A DNA stretch of 64,000 bases from Sphingosinithalassobacter sp. CS137 (GTDB lineage Bacteria; Pseudomonadota; Alphaproteobacteria; Sphingomonadales; Sphingomonadaceae), in assembly GCF_014334115.1 (NCBI RefSeq), contig NZ_CP060494.1, positions 1,240,001-1,304,000 of the forward strand. Reading direction: 5' to 3'. Below are positions 1 through 10,007 of the stretch, in pieces; the stretch's first letter is position 1, and each line of letters opens with the position of its first letter. Position numbers and translations under genes: made by a program. Below the pieces are notes generated by a model, which searched no databases, was not told the DNA's origin, and saw only the letters and a list, made by a program, of their open reading frames with translations.

Positions 1-34
1 GACAGTCGCGCCCGGCGCGCGCGAGGCGTGGGGC

Positions 35-358
35 ATGACCGAAACCGATCCGATCGCCGAACTCGAAGCCACCATCCGCGAACGCCGCACCGGCGACCCC
101 GACAGCTCCTATGTCGCGCGGATCACATCGCGCGGCCGCGCCAAGCTCGCGCAGAAGGTCGGCGAGGAAGCCGTCGAGACCGCGATCGCGGCGATGCAGG
201 ACGATGCCCAGGCGCTGACCGGCGAAGCGGCCGACCTCGTCTTCCACCTGCTGATCCTGCTCGCCGACGCGGGCCTGTCGCTCGACGACGTCCGCGCCGA
301 GCTCGCCCGCCGCCGCGGCCGCTCGGGCCTCGACGAAAAAGCGGCGCGCTATCTGTGA
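35..358 (+). CDS. hisE: Phosphoribosyl-ATP pyrophosphatase HisE
   Basis: Second step of histidine synthesis: hydrolyses phosphoribosyl-ATP to phosphoribosyl-AMP and pyrophosphate in the cytoplasm. The 107-residue product has the normal HisE length and the family's all-alpha MazG-like core, with the metal-binding acidic stretch KVGEEAVETAIAA (about residues 41-53) and GEAADLVFHLL (63-73). The ATG is preceded by GAGG at a suitable distance. HisE genes commonly follow hisF, which would lie just outside the window. The first 34 bases could hold the end of that gene, but nothing recognisable is visible there. Confidence 0.95.
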   Translation: MTETDPIAELEATIRERRTGDPDSSYVARITSRGRAKLAQKVGEEAVETAIAAMQDDAQALTGEAADLVFHLLILLADAGLSLDDVRAELARRRGRSGLDEKAARYL

Positions 359-451
359 TCGGTGAACACAAGCAGGCTGTGGCCGCTTGCGTTCGGTTCG
401 ACCGCCTCTACCAATAGCTGCTTCGCGCTGCCGACGAGCTGGAGACGAGCC

Positions 452-1678
452 ATGAAGCTGCACCTCATCGCGATCCTCGTTGCGCTGGCGACGGGCAGCA
501 TGCCCGCACGAGTGCAAGCGCAGATGACGCCCGAGGCGGCGGCGGCTCTGCAGCGAGCGGTTACGATCGAGCGGGAAGAGGACGTCACGACCGCGGCCCT
601 GATCCCGCACATGGGGAAGTTCGCAATCGATGCCAGTGTCGACGGCATCGAGCGCCGCTTCATCTTCGACACCGGCTCCCCTACGATGATCTCGCGCAAG
701 CTGGCCGAAGAGATCGGCCTCGAAGTGATCGGTTCGAACACCGGGCGTGATGCCAATGGCCGGAAGTCACGACCGGGATTGCGGTGGTCGATCGGCTGAC
801 GATCGGCGAGGTGTCGTTCCGCAACGTGCCGGTCCTGATAGCCGATTTCGGCATCGCCGATCCTGGCGGGTGTTTCTTCGAAGGAGGCGTGATCGGATCG
901 GAGATCTTTCCCGGCAGCGTGTGGCATATCGACGGGGAACGACAGACACTGCAAATCGCCGCAAGTCCCGAATATCTGTCGGGCGGTGATAGGACCGAGG
1001 AGACGATCGTCGCGACCCTGCACGATTTGGGCTACCCGCATGCGCCGGTGTTCGATTACGCTATCGGCGGCCTTTCGGACCGGGACTGTTCGACACCGGC
1101 AATTCCGATACGATCACGTTGTTCGATCGCGTTACCCGCGACCGACGCGTGAGAGGCGCGATGATCGCCGGCACGGTTCGTCAGGGCCGGGGCTCGCATG
1201 GCGTCTCCGCAGCTGGGCTGGGAGCCGAGACCGATCTGCTGCGGTTCGAGATCGAAGGCTTCCGCCTGGGCGAGAGCGCGCTTCGTCGCCATGACGGAAC
1301 CACGCGCAGCGCTCCCCCATCGCTGATCGGGCTCGGCATTCTTGCCAGCCACGACGTCACGCTCGACTATCCGGGGGGGCGCATCCTTCTGCACCCGCGC
1401 AGCCGGCCTCACCCGTTGCAGCACATCCCGGCTATGCGCTGATGGCCTCCGGAACCGAGGTCATAGTCGTTCAACTCTTCGACGATTCCGCGGCGGAGCG
1501 GGCTGGCCTGGAACTCGGCGACCAGGTACTGGCCATCGACGACCGGGAGCTCTCCGCCGGAGGCACCGCCTGTGAAACGATGCGCTGGCTGATCGAATCG
1601 CGGCCTGAACGATCGGCGGGCGAACTGACGGTGCTCCGCCAGGGCCAGCGCGTCACGATCGATGTGACCGGCCGATAG
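452..1678 (+). pseudogene. Retropepsin-like aspartyl protease with C-terminal PDZ domain, broken by three frameshifts
   Basis: The reading frame starts with an ATG at 452 followed by a signal peptide (MKLHLIAILVALATG...) and continues in four pieces. Piece one has the aspartyl protease motif FDTGSPTMIS (about 664-693). Piece two starts near 765. Piece three carries a second motif, FDTGNSDTIT (about 1089-1118). The last piece (to 1678) is a PDZ domain (SAAERAGLELGDQVLAIDD). The product is probably a secreted or periplasmic two-lobed aspartyl protease whose PDZ domain binds peptide ends. Each break is repaired by adding one base to a short homopolymer (G near 762, T near 1073, G near 1404). Protein similarity on both sides of every break is intact, so a sequencing error is as likely as a true pseudogene. 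Confidence 0.75.
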
Positions 1679-1841
1679 GGTGCGGAATCGTTCGGCCCGC
1701 GGTGCGGGCGAGCCGGTGCAGAGAAGGTTCTGCCGGCCCCGCAATGCCGTTACTTGAATCGCACGCGGGCGCGCAGGCGGGAGCGGTGTTCAAGCCGTCG
1801 GCAAATCGCGCTAGGCCGAGCGCGAACCAAGGGAGGATCCG

Positions 1842-2224
1842 ATGCCGATCGACGCCACCAAGCCCTATGACGAGAGCAACATCTTCGCGAAGATCCTGCG
1901 CGAGGAGATCCCGTGCAAGAAGGGTGTATGAGGACGAATTCGCCCTCGCCTTTCACGACATCAATCCGCAGGCGCCGCACCATGTGCTGGTGATCCCCAA
2001 GGGGCGCTATGTCTCGTGGGACGATTTTTCCGCCAGCGCGCCGGATGCCGAGATCGCCGGCTTCGTCCGCGCCGTGGGCCATGTCGCGCGCGAGGCGGGG
2101 CTGGTAGGCGCGGGATACCGGCTGCTCGCCAACATCGGCATGAAACGCGCACCAGGAAGTGCCGCATCTTCACGTCCACATCTTCGCCGGACGGCAGCTC
2201 GGGCCTATGCTCGCCCCGCGCTAG
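1842..2224 (+). pseudogene. HIT-family (histidine triad) nucleotide-binding protein, two frameshifts
   Basis: HIT proteins hydrolyse nucleoside phosphoramidates and related nucleotides. The start at 1842 has a strong Shine-Dalgarno sequence (AAGGGAGGA). Piece one encodes MPIDATKPYDESNIFAKIL up to a stop at 1929. Piece two, in another frame, encodes VYEDEFALAFHDINPQAPHH. Piece three encodes the catalytic triad HQEVPHLHVHIFAG and ends LGPMLAPR at the TAG. Removing one G from GGG at 1922-1924 and one A from AAA at 2143-2145 restores a single frame of about 126 residues, the usual length. HIT genes often sit next to hisE in sphingomonads. The pattern looks like homopolymer miscalls rather than decay. 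Confidence 0.8.
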
Positions 2225-2267
2225 GCGTTAGGCTCGGCCCCAACGACAACAGCGAACAGGGGCGGAA

Positions 2268-3720
2268 ATGGCAGTGGCAGGCGGCAGCACGGTATCGGAC
2301 CAGACGGAAGCGGCACAGCCGCACTGGTCGTCGCGCTTCGCTTTCGTCATGGCCGCCATCGGATCGGCCGTCGGCCTCGGCAACCTCTGGCGCTTCCCCG
2401 CAGAGGCCGGCGCCAACGGCGGCGGCGCCTTCGTCGTCTTCTACATCTTCTGCGTCGTGCTGATCGGACTGGCCGCTGCTGCTCTCCGAAACGCTGATCG
2501 GGCGCCACGGCGGCAGCTCGGCGGTCGAGAGCGCCAAGACGGTGGCGCGCGATTCGGGCGTGTCGACCGGCTGGTCGGCGCTCGCGGGTGTCGGCGTGCT
2601 CGGCGCGTTCTTCATTCTCAGCTTCTACAGCGTCGTCGCCGGCTGGGTGCTCTATTACGTCGGCGTGTTCGCGGGTGACCTGGTCGGAGCGCTGGGCGGC
2701 AATCTCGCCGGCGGCGCCTTCGCCGGGCAGGATCAGGCGGCGATCGAGGCGCTGCTGCCCGCGCTGTTCGCCGACCCGGTGATGCTCGTCTCGCTCCACG
2801 CGCTGTTCATGGCAGTGACTCTGTTCTTCGTCGCGCGCGGCGTTTCGAGCGGCATCGAAGTGGTGGCGGTATGGCTGATGCCGACCTTCTTCGCGCTGTT
2901 CCTCGGCATCACCGTCTATGGCGCGTTCACCGGCGCGTTCGCGGAGGCCGTGGACTTCCTCTTCGCCTTCAATCCCGAGCGGCTGCTGCACCCCGACGTG
3001 ATGCTCTCGGCGCTGGGGCAGGCCTTCTTCTCGCTGTCGCTCGGATCGGCGCTGATGATCACCTATGGCGCCTATGCCGGGCGCGACACCAACCTCGCGC
3101 AATCCTCGCTGATCATCGGCGGCGCCGACACTGCGGTGGCGATCCTGGCGGGGCTCTGCATCTTTCCGATCGTGTTCGCCGCCGGGCTCGACGCGGCGGC
3201 GGGGCCGGCGCTGATGTTCGTCTCGCTGCCGGTCGCGTTCCAGGCGATGCCGTTCGGATCGCTGATCGGCCTGCTGTTCTTCCTGATGGTCGGCTTCGCT
3301 GCGCTCACTTCGTCGGTGGCGCTGCTCGAGGCGCCGTCGTCGTGGCTGATGCACCGCTTCCGGGTCTCGCGCGCGCGTGCGGCGATCCTCGTCGCCGGGG
3401 CGGCGTTCGTCGCCGGAATTTTCTCGGCGCTGGGCTATAACCTCCTTGCCGATGTGCGCCCGCTCGCCTGGTGGCCGAGCTTCGCCCAGCTCGACATCCT
3501 CGATTCGATCGACACGGTGACCGGCAAGATCCTGCTGCCGCTTTCCGGCCTGCTGACCGCGATCTTCATCGGCTGGATCGCCGACCGGCGGCTGATCGAC
3601 GCCGAAAACGGACTTTCGGGCGGCACGCAGCTGCTGTGGCGCTTTCTGGTGGCATGGCTGTGCCCGATCGTTCTCACGGCAATTCTGGTGCTCGGAATCT
3701 TCCCGGGACTGATCGGCTGA
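2268..3720 (+). pseudogene. Neurotransmitter:sodium symporter (SNF) family transporter, one frameshift
   Basis: Sodium-coupled amino-acid uptake protein of the inner membrane, related to bacterial LeuT/MhsT/YocR types. The first part (2268 on) carries the family signature RFAFVMAAIGSAVGLGNLWR, which forms the sodium-binding first helix. The second part, in another frame, continues from PLLLSETLIGRHGG through ten or more hydrophobic segments to 3720. The junction is an extra G at 2471-2472: reading CTG-CCG-CTG-CTG in place of CTG-GCC-GCT restores the conserved LPLLLSE. The corrected protein would be 483 residues, normal for the family. The substrate cannot be told from sequence. Confidence 0.85.
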
Positions 3721-3827
3721 ACCGTCTCGAAATTGTCACTTGCGGCGGCGTTTTTCGTCGCTAGGCTCCGCGCGTTCTCAGCCTGGCGCCGTGGGTCCTC
3801 CACGGCCAGAGTGGAAAGTGATCCTGC

Positions 3828-5414
3828 ATGATCTTCGGGCGCATCAAGCCTCTCGACGCGATCCTTGCGACCGCGGAGAAAAAATCCCTCCATCGTTCGC
3901 TCGGCGCGGTTCAGCTGATGCTGTTCGGCGTCGGCTGCATCATCGGCACGGGCATCTTCGTGCTCACCGCCGCGGGCGCGCAAAAGGCCGGGCCCGGCCT
4001 GATGCTCGCCTTCGCCATCGCCGGGGCGATCTGCATCGTCGCGGCGCTCTGCTATGCCGAGATCGCGGCGATGATCCCGGTGGCCGGTTCGGCCTATACC
4101 TACACCTATTCGGTGATGGGCGAGTTCCTCGCCTGGTCGGTCGGCTGGGCGCTGGTGCTCGAATATGCGGTCGCGGCAAGCGCGGTTTCGGTCGGCTGGT
4201 CAGGCTATTTCACCGGGACGATCCTCAACGAATTCATGGGGGTTGAGCTACCAAGCTACCTCGCCGGCGCGCCGCTGGCGCTGGGCGGAATCCCCGGCGG
4301 CTTCGTGAACCTGCCCGCGATCGTGATCGCGCTGCTCGTCACCTGGCTGCTGATGATCGGCACGAACGAAAGCGCCCGAGTGAACGCGGTGCTGGTGGCG
4401 ATCAAGGTCACCGCGCTCACTGCCTTCATCATCCTGACGCTGCCGGCCGAGGAATTCTCGACCGGCCAGTTCAATCCCTTCCTGCCCGCCGGCCTGTTCG
4501 GCGGCTTCGGATCAGGTGTCGGCGCGGTCGGCGCGGCGGCGACGATCTTCTTCGCCTATGTCGGTTTCGACGCTGTCTCGACCGCCGCGGAAGAGACGCG
4601 CAATCCGCAGAAGAACGTGCCGATCGGACTGATCGGATCGCTGCTGATCTGCACGATCTTCTACATCCTCGTCGCCGCGGGCGCGATCGGCACGATCGGC
4701 GGCCAGCCGATCCTGGGCCCGAACGGCATTCCCTTCCCCGCCGGTTCCGAAGAGCTCGCCCGCCAGTGCGCGCTGCCGCAATATGCCGGCTGGCTGGTCT
4801 GTTCGGACGAGGCGCTGGCGCATGTGCTGCGTCAGATCGGCTATTCGACGATCGGCAACTTCCTGGGCATCGCCGCCTTCGTCGCGCTGCCGTCGGTGAT
4901 CCTGGTGCTGCTGTTCGCGCAGACGCGCATCTTCTTCGTCATGTCGCGCGACGGGCTGCTGCCCGAGGGGCTGTCGAAGATCCATCCGAAGTGGAAGACG
5001 CCCTATGTCGTCACTGCGATCACCGGCATGGTGGTGGCGTTCGCCGCCGCCTTCCTGCCGGTGGGCAAGCTGGCCGACATCGCCAATGCGGGCACGCTCT
5101 ATGCCTTCATGATGGTGGCGATCGCAGTGATGTTGCTGCGCCGGAAGGAACCGACCCGGCATCGCCCGTTCCGCACGCCGTTCCTGATGCTGATCGGCCC
5201 GGCCACGGTGTTCGGATGCCTGTTCCTGTTCTTCAACCTGCCGATCGAAGCGATGCTGGTGCTGCCGATCTGGGGCGTGATCGGCTTCGTGATCTACTTC
5301 GCCTATGGCTATCGGAAGAGCCATCTCGGCCAGGGCATCGTCGAAGTGCATGAATCCGAGATCCAGGACATCGATCCCGCGATTCCCGGCGTGGACGATG
5401 CCGATCGCATCTGA
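3828..5414 (+). CDS. APC-family amino-acid permease (cationic amino-acid transporter type)
   Basis: Inner-membrane amino-acid transporter of 528 residues with about 12 hydrophobic segments. The N-terminal helix has the APC consensus GVGCIIGTGIFVLTA (about 34-48), followed by GPGLMLAFAIAG and CYAEIAAMIPVAGSAYTY. A long extracytoplasmic loop with two cysteines (about 300-325) is typical of the YfnA/CAT-like branch. A perfect 7-bp hairpin (3788-3806) lies between the symporter and this start; its role is unknown. A strong terminator follows at 5443. The exact amino acid transported cannot be assigned. Confidence 0.88.
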   Translation: MIFGRIKPLDAILATAEKKSLHRSLGAVQLMLFGVGCIIGTGIFVLTAAGAQKAGPGLMLAFAIAGAICIVAALCYAEIAAMIPVAGSAYTYTYSVMGEFLAWSVGWALVLEYAVAASAVSVGWSGYFTGTILNEFMGVELPSYLAGAPLALGGIPGGFVNLPAIVIALLVTWLLMIGTNESARVNAVLVAIKVTALTAFIILTLPAEEFSTGQFNPFLPAGLFGGFGSGVGAVGAAATIFFAYVGFDAVSTAAEETRNPQKNVPIGLIGSLLICTIFYILVAAGAIGTIGGQPILGPNGIPFPAGSEELARQCALPQYAGWLVCSDEALAHVLRQIGYSTIGNFLGIAAFVALPSVILVLLFAQTRIFFVMSRDGLLPEGLSKIHPKWKTPYVVTAITGMVVAFAAAFLPVGKLADIANAGTLYAFMMVAIAVMLLRRKEPTRHRPFRTPFLMLIGPATVFGCLFLFFNLPIEAMLVLPIWGVIGFVIYFAYGYRKSHLGQGIVEVHESEIQDIDPAIPGVDDADRI

Positions 5415-5442
5415 CGCGGCCGAACCATGGTGACCAAATGAG

Positions 5443-5471
5443 AAGGGCCGGCAGCGATGCCGGCCCTTTTT
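5443..5471 (+). terminator. Rho-independent terminator after the amino-acid permease
   Basis: An 11-bp perfect stem AAGGGCCGGCA / TGCCGGCCCTT with loop GCGA, followed by a run of T. It lies 28 bases after the permease stop and just before the convergent methyltransferase, so it may serve both strands. Confidence 0.9.
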
Positions 5472-5478
5472 CGTGCGC

Positions 5479-6189
5479 TCAGGCGTGACCGATCCAGCCG
5501 CGCCAGGTGAAGGCCGCGTAGAAAAGCTCGGCGTCGATAAAGCCGCCTTCGCGCAGGGCCGCCAGATCGGCTTCGGGTTCAAGCATATTGCCGCTCGCCA
5601 GCACCGCGTCGCGCGCGGTGCGCGCCTGTTCGGGATCGGCGCCCGAGGCGACTGCATAGTGCATGTACCGGTCGACCCAGCGCTCCGCCGCGCCATCGGC
5701 GCGCGGGAAGCTGCCGTGCGCGGCGACGAACGGCGCACCGGGCCGCAGCCGGGCGTGGATCGCGCGCACAGTCTCGACCCGTGCCTGAAACGGCAGAAAG
5801 TGCAGCGTCAGCAGGCAGGTCGCCGCATCGAACGGCCCCGGCGGCGCCGCGTCGATCAGTCCTTCGATCAACTCGACCCGGTCGATCGCGGCGCCGACGG
5901 TCCGCATCGCGAGCCGCAGCATCGCTCCCGCCGGGTCAACGCCGACGAAGCGCCACCCGGGATGCGCGTCGGCCAGCGCCTTCAGCTCCAGCCCGCCCCC
6001 GGCGCCAAGCACCAGCACCCGCGCGTCGGCGGGCGCCCGCTCCGCCAAAAGGATGCTCGTCATCCGATGCAGCGCGTCGAGCCCCGGCGTGAAGCGACGC
6101 GGGCCATCGGCATAGTTTGCGATCGCCGCATCATCCTCGAAATTGCGCAGGAAGATGCGCTGGCTGTCCTCGTTGGCGGCATCGGTCAT
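5479..6189 (-). CDS. Class I SAM-dependent methyltransferase
   Basis: A 236-residue soluble protein with a Rossmann-fold methyltransferase core. SAM-binding motif I is [13 protein letters not shown] (about 58-70), then [11 protein letters not shown] (motif II) and [14 protein letters not shown] (motif IV region). The substrate is unknown. Its ATG overlaps the stop codon of the upstream Rrf2-type regulator (ATGA at 6186-6189), so the two are co-transcribed and probably translationally coupled. This suggests the regulator controls it. Confidence 0.85.
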   Translation of the reverse strand: MTDAANEDSQRIFLRNFEDDAAIANYADGPRRFTPGLDALHRMTSILLAERAPADARVLVLGAGGGLELKALADAHPGWRFVGVDPAGAMLRLAMRTVGAAIDRVELIEGLIDAAPPGPFDAATCLLTLHFLPFQARVETVRAIHARLRPGAPFVAAHGSFPRADGAAERWVDRYMHYAVASGADPEQARTARDAVLASGNMLEPEADLAALREGGFIDAELFYAAFTWRGWIGHA

Positions 6190-6644
6190 TCGGCTTCTCC
6201 TGGAGAGGCGCCGCCGGAAACGCGCTCCATCCGGCGGTGGAAGTCAGCGCTGAGCGCAGCGAGAGTCACGCGCTCGAACGAAGCGAGCAGCAGCGCCTGC
6301 GCATCTTCCAGCGCGGTATCGAGCGCCGCATTGACTGCCCGTTCAACCAGGCAATCGGGGGAGTCGCTGCGGTTGCCGAGCGCGAACAGGGCGGGACGGC
6401 CAAGCGCTTCATAGATGTCGCGCAGCGTGACCGCTTCCAGATCGCAGGCGATCGTCCAGCCGCCGCCATGCCCCTTTTCCGAGCGGACATAGCCCTGCTC
6501 GCGCAGCCCCGCGAGCACCCGGCGGATCACCACGGGATTGGTCTGCATCGCCCGGGCGAGCACCTCGGAGGGAACCGGGCCGTCATGCTCGGCCATGTGC
6601 AGCAGCACGTGGAGCACGCCCGAAAGGCGACTGTCGCGTTTCAT
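6186..6644 (-). CDS. Rrf2-family transcriptional regulator without the Fe-S cysteine cluster
   Basis: A 152-residue winged-helix repressor. The N-terminal HTH is clear ([20 protein letters not shown]), followed by the wing GHGGGW. In IscR/NsrR-type members three cysteines in the second half bind an iron-sulfur cluster. Here only one is present ([10 protein letters not shown]), so this member probably does not carry that cluster and resembles YwnA-like Rrf2 proteins. ATG 6644 was chosen because the HTH starts right after it. It is divergent from the alanine symporter at 6778 with 133 bases between, and overlaps the downstream methyltransferase by 4 bases. Confidence 0.88.
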   Translation of the reverse strand: MKRDSRLSGVLHVLLHMAEHDGPVPSEVLARAMQTNPVVIRRVLAGLREQGYVRSEKGHGGGWTIACDLEAVTLRDIYEALGRPALFALGNRSDSPDCLVERAVNAALDTALEDAQALLLASFERVTLAALSADFHRRMERVSGGASPGEAE

Positions 6645-6777
6645 GCAACTTCTATTGTTACGATTCGCGCCCGCAGTCAAGCGCAAGCCCTCCACCCGGA
6701 GTGGCCGCAGCGGCTTCCCCCGCCCCGCCCCTTCGGCTAGCGTGCCGCTTTGCGCGACGGCCAAAGGGGGGAACAGC

Positions 6778-8340
6778 GTGGCAGCAGCACAAGCCGATCA
6801 GAATGCGACGGTCGGACTGATCGATCACGTCACCAACGTGTCCGACTTCATCTGGGGCGGCACGTGGAACGGCGCCGAGGTGCTGCCGATCCCGCCGATG
6901 GTCGTGATCCTGTTCGGCATCGGCATGTACATCATGATCGGGCTGCGCTTCTATCCGATCACGCATCTCGGCACGGCGTTCGCCGGGCTGTTCCGCAAAT
7001 CCGGCGAGCGCGGCGCGGGCGAGATTTCGCCGTTCGCTGCGCTTTCCACCGCGCTCTCCGGCCAGGTCGGCACCGGCAATCTCGCCGGCGTCGCGACCGC
7101 GATCACGCTGGGCGGTCCGGGCGCGATCTTCTGGATGTGGATCACGGCGTTGATCGGCATGGCGCTCGCCTTTGCCGAAGGCGCGCTGGCGATCCGCTTC
7201 CGCGAAGTCACGCCCGAGGGCACCTATCGCGGCGGGCCGATGAGCTACATCACCTTCGGCCTGGGCCCGAAGTGGAAGTGGCTGGCGATCCTCTTCTGCA
7301 TCGGCACGCTCGCCTCGGCACTGGTGACCGGCAACGGCATTCAGGCGAACAGCTTCGCCGATTCGGTGAACGAACTGACCGGCCTGCCCGAATGGATCGG
7401 CGGGCTGATCGCCGCGGTCGCGGTGTTCGTCGTCATCATCGGCGGCATCAAGTCGATCGGCGCGGTGGCCGAGAAGGTCGTGCCGGTGATGGCGGTGGCC
7501 TATATCATCATGGCGATCGTCGCCCTGATCCTGAACTTCGGATCGCTGCCCGAGACGTTCGGCCGCATCTTCTATGGCGCATTCAATGCACAGGCGGCGA
7601 GCGGCGGCTTCCTGGGCGCGGCGGTGATCCTCGCGATCCGCGCCGGCGTGGCGCGCGGCCTCTTCTCGAACGAGGCGGGCCAGGGCTCGACTCCGGTCGC
7701 GCACGCGGTGGCGCAGACGACCGATCCGGCGATGCAGGGCCGGTTCGCGATGATGGGCACGTTCATCGACACGATCATCATCTGCACCATGACCGCGCTG
7801 GTGCTGCTGACGGTGGAGGGCAGCTTCGTCCACACCGACGCAGTGACCGGAGCGACGACCACGGTGCTCCACGCCTGGCAGTCGGATCTCAACGGATTTG
7901 CGATGACCTCGGGTGCGTTCGCGGCGGCTTTCCCCTTCGCGATCGCCGGCATTCCGATCGGCACGCTGATCGCTTCGGTGGCGCTGATCCTGTTCGTGTT
8001 CACCACCTTGCTCACCTGGAGCTATTATGGCGAGCGGGCGATCACTTTCCTCTACGACCTGCTTCCGGGCGCGACGCCGCGCGGCGAGCGTGTGCTGCAC
8101 CTCGTGTGGCGCGTGCTGTGGTGCGTGATGATCTTCATCGGGGCGACGATCCCGCTCGAACTGATCTGGCGGATGGGCGACATCTCGAATGCGGCAATGG
8201 CGCTGCCGAACCTTGTCGCGCTGGCGGCGCTTTCGGGCGTGGTGTTCGCGCTGGCACGCGGAGTGCGGAACGCCGGGCGCGATCACGGCCGCGAAACGCC
8301 GGCCGAGCTGCTCGACGAGGCGCCCGCCCCCCGCGACTGA
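6778..8340 (+). CDS. Alanine/glycine:cation symporter (AGCS family)
   Basis: Sodium- or proton-coupled uptake of alanine or glycine across the inner membrane. The 520-residue product has the AGCS hallmarks: [20 protein letters not shown] (about residues 97-116), the conserved [17 protein letters not shown] block (about 286-302) and many hydrophobic helices. A GTG start at 6778 was chosen over upstream in-frame codons because AAAGGGGGG lies 8 bases before it and hydrophobic sequence begins soon after. It diverges from the Rrf2-methyltransferase operon and ends at a strong terminator. Confidence 0.92.
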   Translation: MAAAQADQNATVGLIDHVTNVSDFIWGGTWNGAEVLPIPPMVVILFGIGMYIMIGLRFYPITHLGTAFAGLFRKSGERGAGEISPFAALSTALSGQVGTGNLAGVATAITLGGPGAIFWMWITALIGMALAFAEGALAIRFREVTPEGTYRGGPMSYITFGLGPKWKWLAILFCIGTLASALVTGNGIQANSFADSVNELTGLPEWIGGLIAAVAVFVVIIGGIKSIGAVAEKVVPVMAVAYIIMAIVALILNFGSLPETFGRIFYGAFNAQAASGGFLGAAVILAIRAGVARGLFSNEAGQGSTPVAHAVAQTTDPAMQGRFAMMGTFIDTIIICTMTALVLLTVEGSFVHTDAVTGATTTVLHAWQSDLNGFAMTSGAFAAAFPFAIAGIPIGTLIASVALILFVFTTLLTWSYYGERAITFLYDLLPGATPRGERVLHLVWRVLWCVMIFIGATIPLELIWRMGDISNAAMALPNLVALAALSGVVFALARGVRNAGRDHGRETPAELLDEAPAPRD

Positions 8341-8378
8341 TCGCCGCGCCCATCCAGCAAAGAAGGGCGGTCAACAAG

Positions 8379-8409
8379 AAAGGGCCGGGGATCGCTCCCC
8401 GGCCCTTTT
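8379..8409 (+). terminator. Rho-independent terminator after the AGCS symporter
   Basis: A 12-bp perfect stem AAAGGGCCGGGG / CCCCGGCCCTTT with loop ATCGCT, followed by T. It lies 38 bases after the symporter stop. The tandem repeat array begins in its 3' tail. Confidence 0.92.
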
Positions 8410-8956
8410 CCTTTCCCGTCACCCTTGCGGAGGCAGGGGCCTGTCTTTGGTGCCGCAGAGGGTAGCGCTCGTGGAGAGAGCCATGGGTCCCTGCCTGCGC
8501 AGGGACGACGGAACTCAGAGCTTCGGCGCAGCCAGCGCCGGCCGGTTTCCTTTCCCGTCGCCCCTGCGGAGGCAAGGGCCTGTCTCTGCTACCGCACAGG
8601 GTAGCGCTCGTGGAGAGAGCCATGGGTCCCTGCCTGCGCAGGGACGACGGAACTCAGAGCTTCGGCGCGGCGAGCGGCGGCCGGTTTCCTTTCCCCTCGC
8701 CCCTGCGGAGGCAGGGGCCTATCGCTGGCACCGCAGAGGGTAGCGCTCGTGGAGAGAGCCATGGGTCCCTGCCTGCGCAGGGACGACGGAACTCAGAGCT
8801 TCGACGCGGCGAGCGCCGGGCCGTTTCCTTTCCCGTCGCCCCTGCGGAGGCAGGGGCCTATCGCTGGCGCCGCAGAGGGTAGCGCGCGTGGAGAGAGCCA
8901 TGGGTCCCTGCCTGCGCAGGGACGACGGAACTCAGAGCTTCGACGCGGCGAGCGCC
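8407..8956. repeat. Tandem array of four 139-bp units with REP-like hairpins
   Basis: Four near-identical copies at an exact period of 139 bp; GTAGCGCTCG (GTAGCGCGCG in copy four) recurs at 8462, 8601, 8740 and 8879. Each copy holds two short hairpins in opposite sense: CCCCTGC-GGAG-GCAGGGG and TCCCTGC-CTGC-GCAGGGA. The first half of each unit varies between copies and the second half (GGAGAGAGCC to CAGAGCTTCG) is nearly invariant. The last copy runs into the adenosine kinase gene, and the other three copies each contain a close match of that gene's last codons and stop. This explains the otherwise gene-free stretch between 8410 and 8931. The sequence reads open on both strands, but these frames are products of the repeat and not genes. 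Confidence 0.95.
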
Positions 8957-9921
8957 TTGAGATCGGCTTCGGGGCGCGCGCCATAATGGCTGATGACTTC
9001 GCCCGCGCAGATCGCGCCGAGCCGGAGACACTCCTCCAGCCCCTCGCCCTTCGCATGGCCATGGAGGAAGCCGGCGGCGAACAGGTCGCCTGCGCCGGTC
9101 GTGTCCTTGACCTGATCGACCGGCTCGGCCGCGACGCTCGCGCGCTCGTCACCGCGCACCGCGACGGCACCCTTCGGTCCGCGGGTCATCACCACCAGCG
9201 GAACGTCCTTCGCCAGCGTCTCGAGCGCCGCATCGGCGTCCGACTGTTCGAGGATGCCCGCCTCTTCCTCGTTGACGAAGAGGATGTCGATCAGCTTCTC
9301 GTCGATCAGCGCGCGGAAATCGCCGCGATGCATGTGGACGCAGAAATCGGCGCAGGTCGCCAACGCGACCTTCACCCCTGCTTCGCGCGCCACCGCAATC
9401 GCCCGGCGCATCGCCGCGCGCGGCTCGGGCGGATCCCACATATAGCCTTCGAGGAAGAGCACGCCCGCGCTGCGGATCAGATCCTCGTCGATCGCATCCG
9501 CGGGCAGATAGTGCGAGGCCCCGAGGAAGGTGTTCATCGTGCGCTCGCCATCGGGCGCGACGAGGATGAGGCAGCGGCCCGTCGGCGGCTCGCCTTCGCG
9601 CGCGGGCACGTCGAACTTCACGCCGAGCGACGTGAGATCGTGGCGATAGATCGCACCGAGCTGATCGTCGGCGACCTGGCCGACAAACGCGGTGCGCGAG
9701 CCGAGCATGGTCATTCCGGCCAGCGTGTTCGCCGCCGCACCGCCCGAAACCTCCTGCCCCGGACCCATCTTGCCATAAAGCTCGACTGCGCGATCGGCGT
9801 CGATCAGCCGCATCGAGCCCGACGGCAGCCCTTCGGCCTCGAGGAATTCGTCGCTCACTCGGGCAATCACGTCGACGATGGCATTGCCGATCGCCACCAC
9901 GTCATAGGCAGGGCTGGTCAC
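8932..9921 (-). CDS. PfkB-family carbohydrate/nucleoside kinase, probably adenosine kinase
   Basis: Phosphorylates adenosine (or a related nucleoside or sugar) using ATP. The 329-residue product has the PfkB signature 1 region (GGAAANTLAGMTMLG) and the C-terminal anion-hole motif DTTGAGDLFAAGFLHG with the catalytic Asp. The overall pattern (VVAIGNAIVDVIARV, NTFLGAS) matches alphaproteobacterial adenosine kinases. A GTG start at 9921 is preceded by AAGGAGA. The last seven codons and the stop lie inside the fourth copy of the 139-bp repeat, and degenerate copies of that tail lie downstream. Confidence 0.85.
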   Translation of the reverse strand: MTSPAYDVVAIGNAIVDVIARVSDEFLEAEGLPSGSMRLIDADRAVELYGKMGPGQEVSGGAAANTLAGMTMLGSRTAFVGQVADDQLGAIYRHDLTSLGVKFDVPAREGEPPTGRCLILVAPDGERTMNTFLGASHYLPADAIDEDLIRSAGVLFLEGYMWDPPEPRAAMRRAIAVAREAGVKVALATCADFCVHMHRGDFRALIDEKLIDILFVNEEEAGILEQSDADAALETLAKDVPLVVMTRGPKGAVAVRGDERASVAAEPVDQVKDTTGAGDLFAAGFLHGHAKGEGLEECLRLGAICAGEVISHYGARPEADLKALAASKL

Positions 9922-10007
9922 ACGGGTCTCCTTGGCGGTTTGCGGCTCCCTAGGGGCGCGCAATCGGGAGTGCAACCAAGCCGCCCTTGCGCTATTTCGA
10001 CCCGAGC

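Noticed and set aside
1..34. End of hisF
   Set aside because: A frame ending in TGA overlaps the hisE start, but the 11 visible residues do not resemble a HisF C-terminus.
2347..3354. Long minus-strand frame rich in R, E, H and Q opposite the sodium symporter
   Set aside because: Antisense shadow with no recognisable family. The symporter on the plus strand is convincing once the frameshift is corrected.
8407..8956. CRISPR array
   Set aside because: The units are tandem with no unique spacers of uniform length and there are no cas genes.
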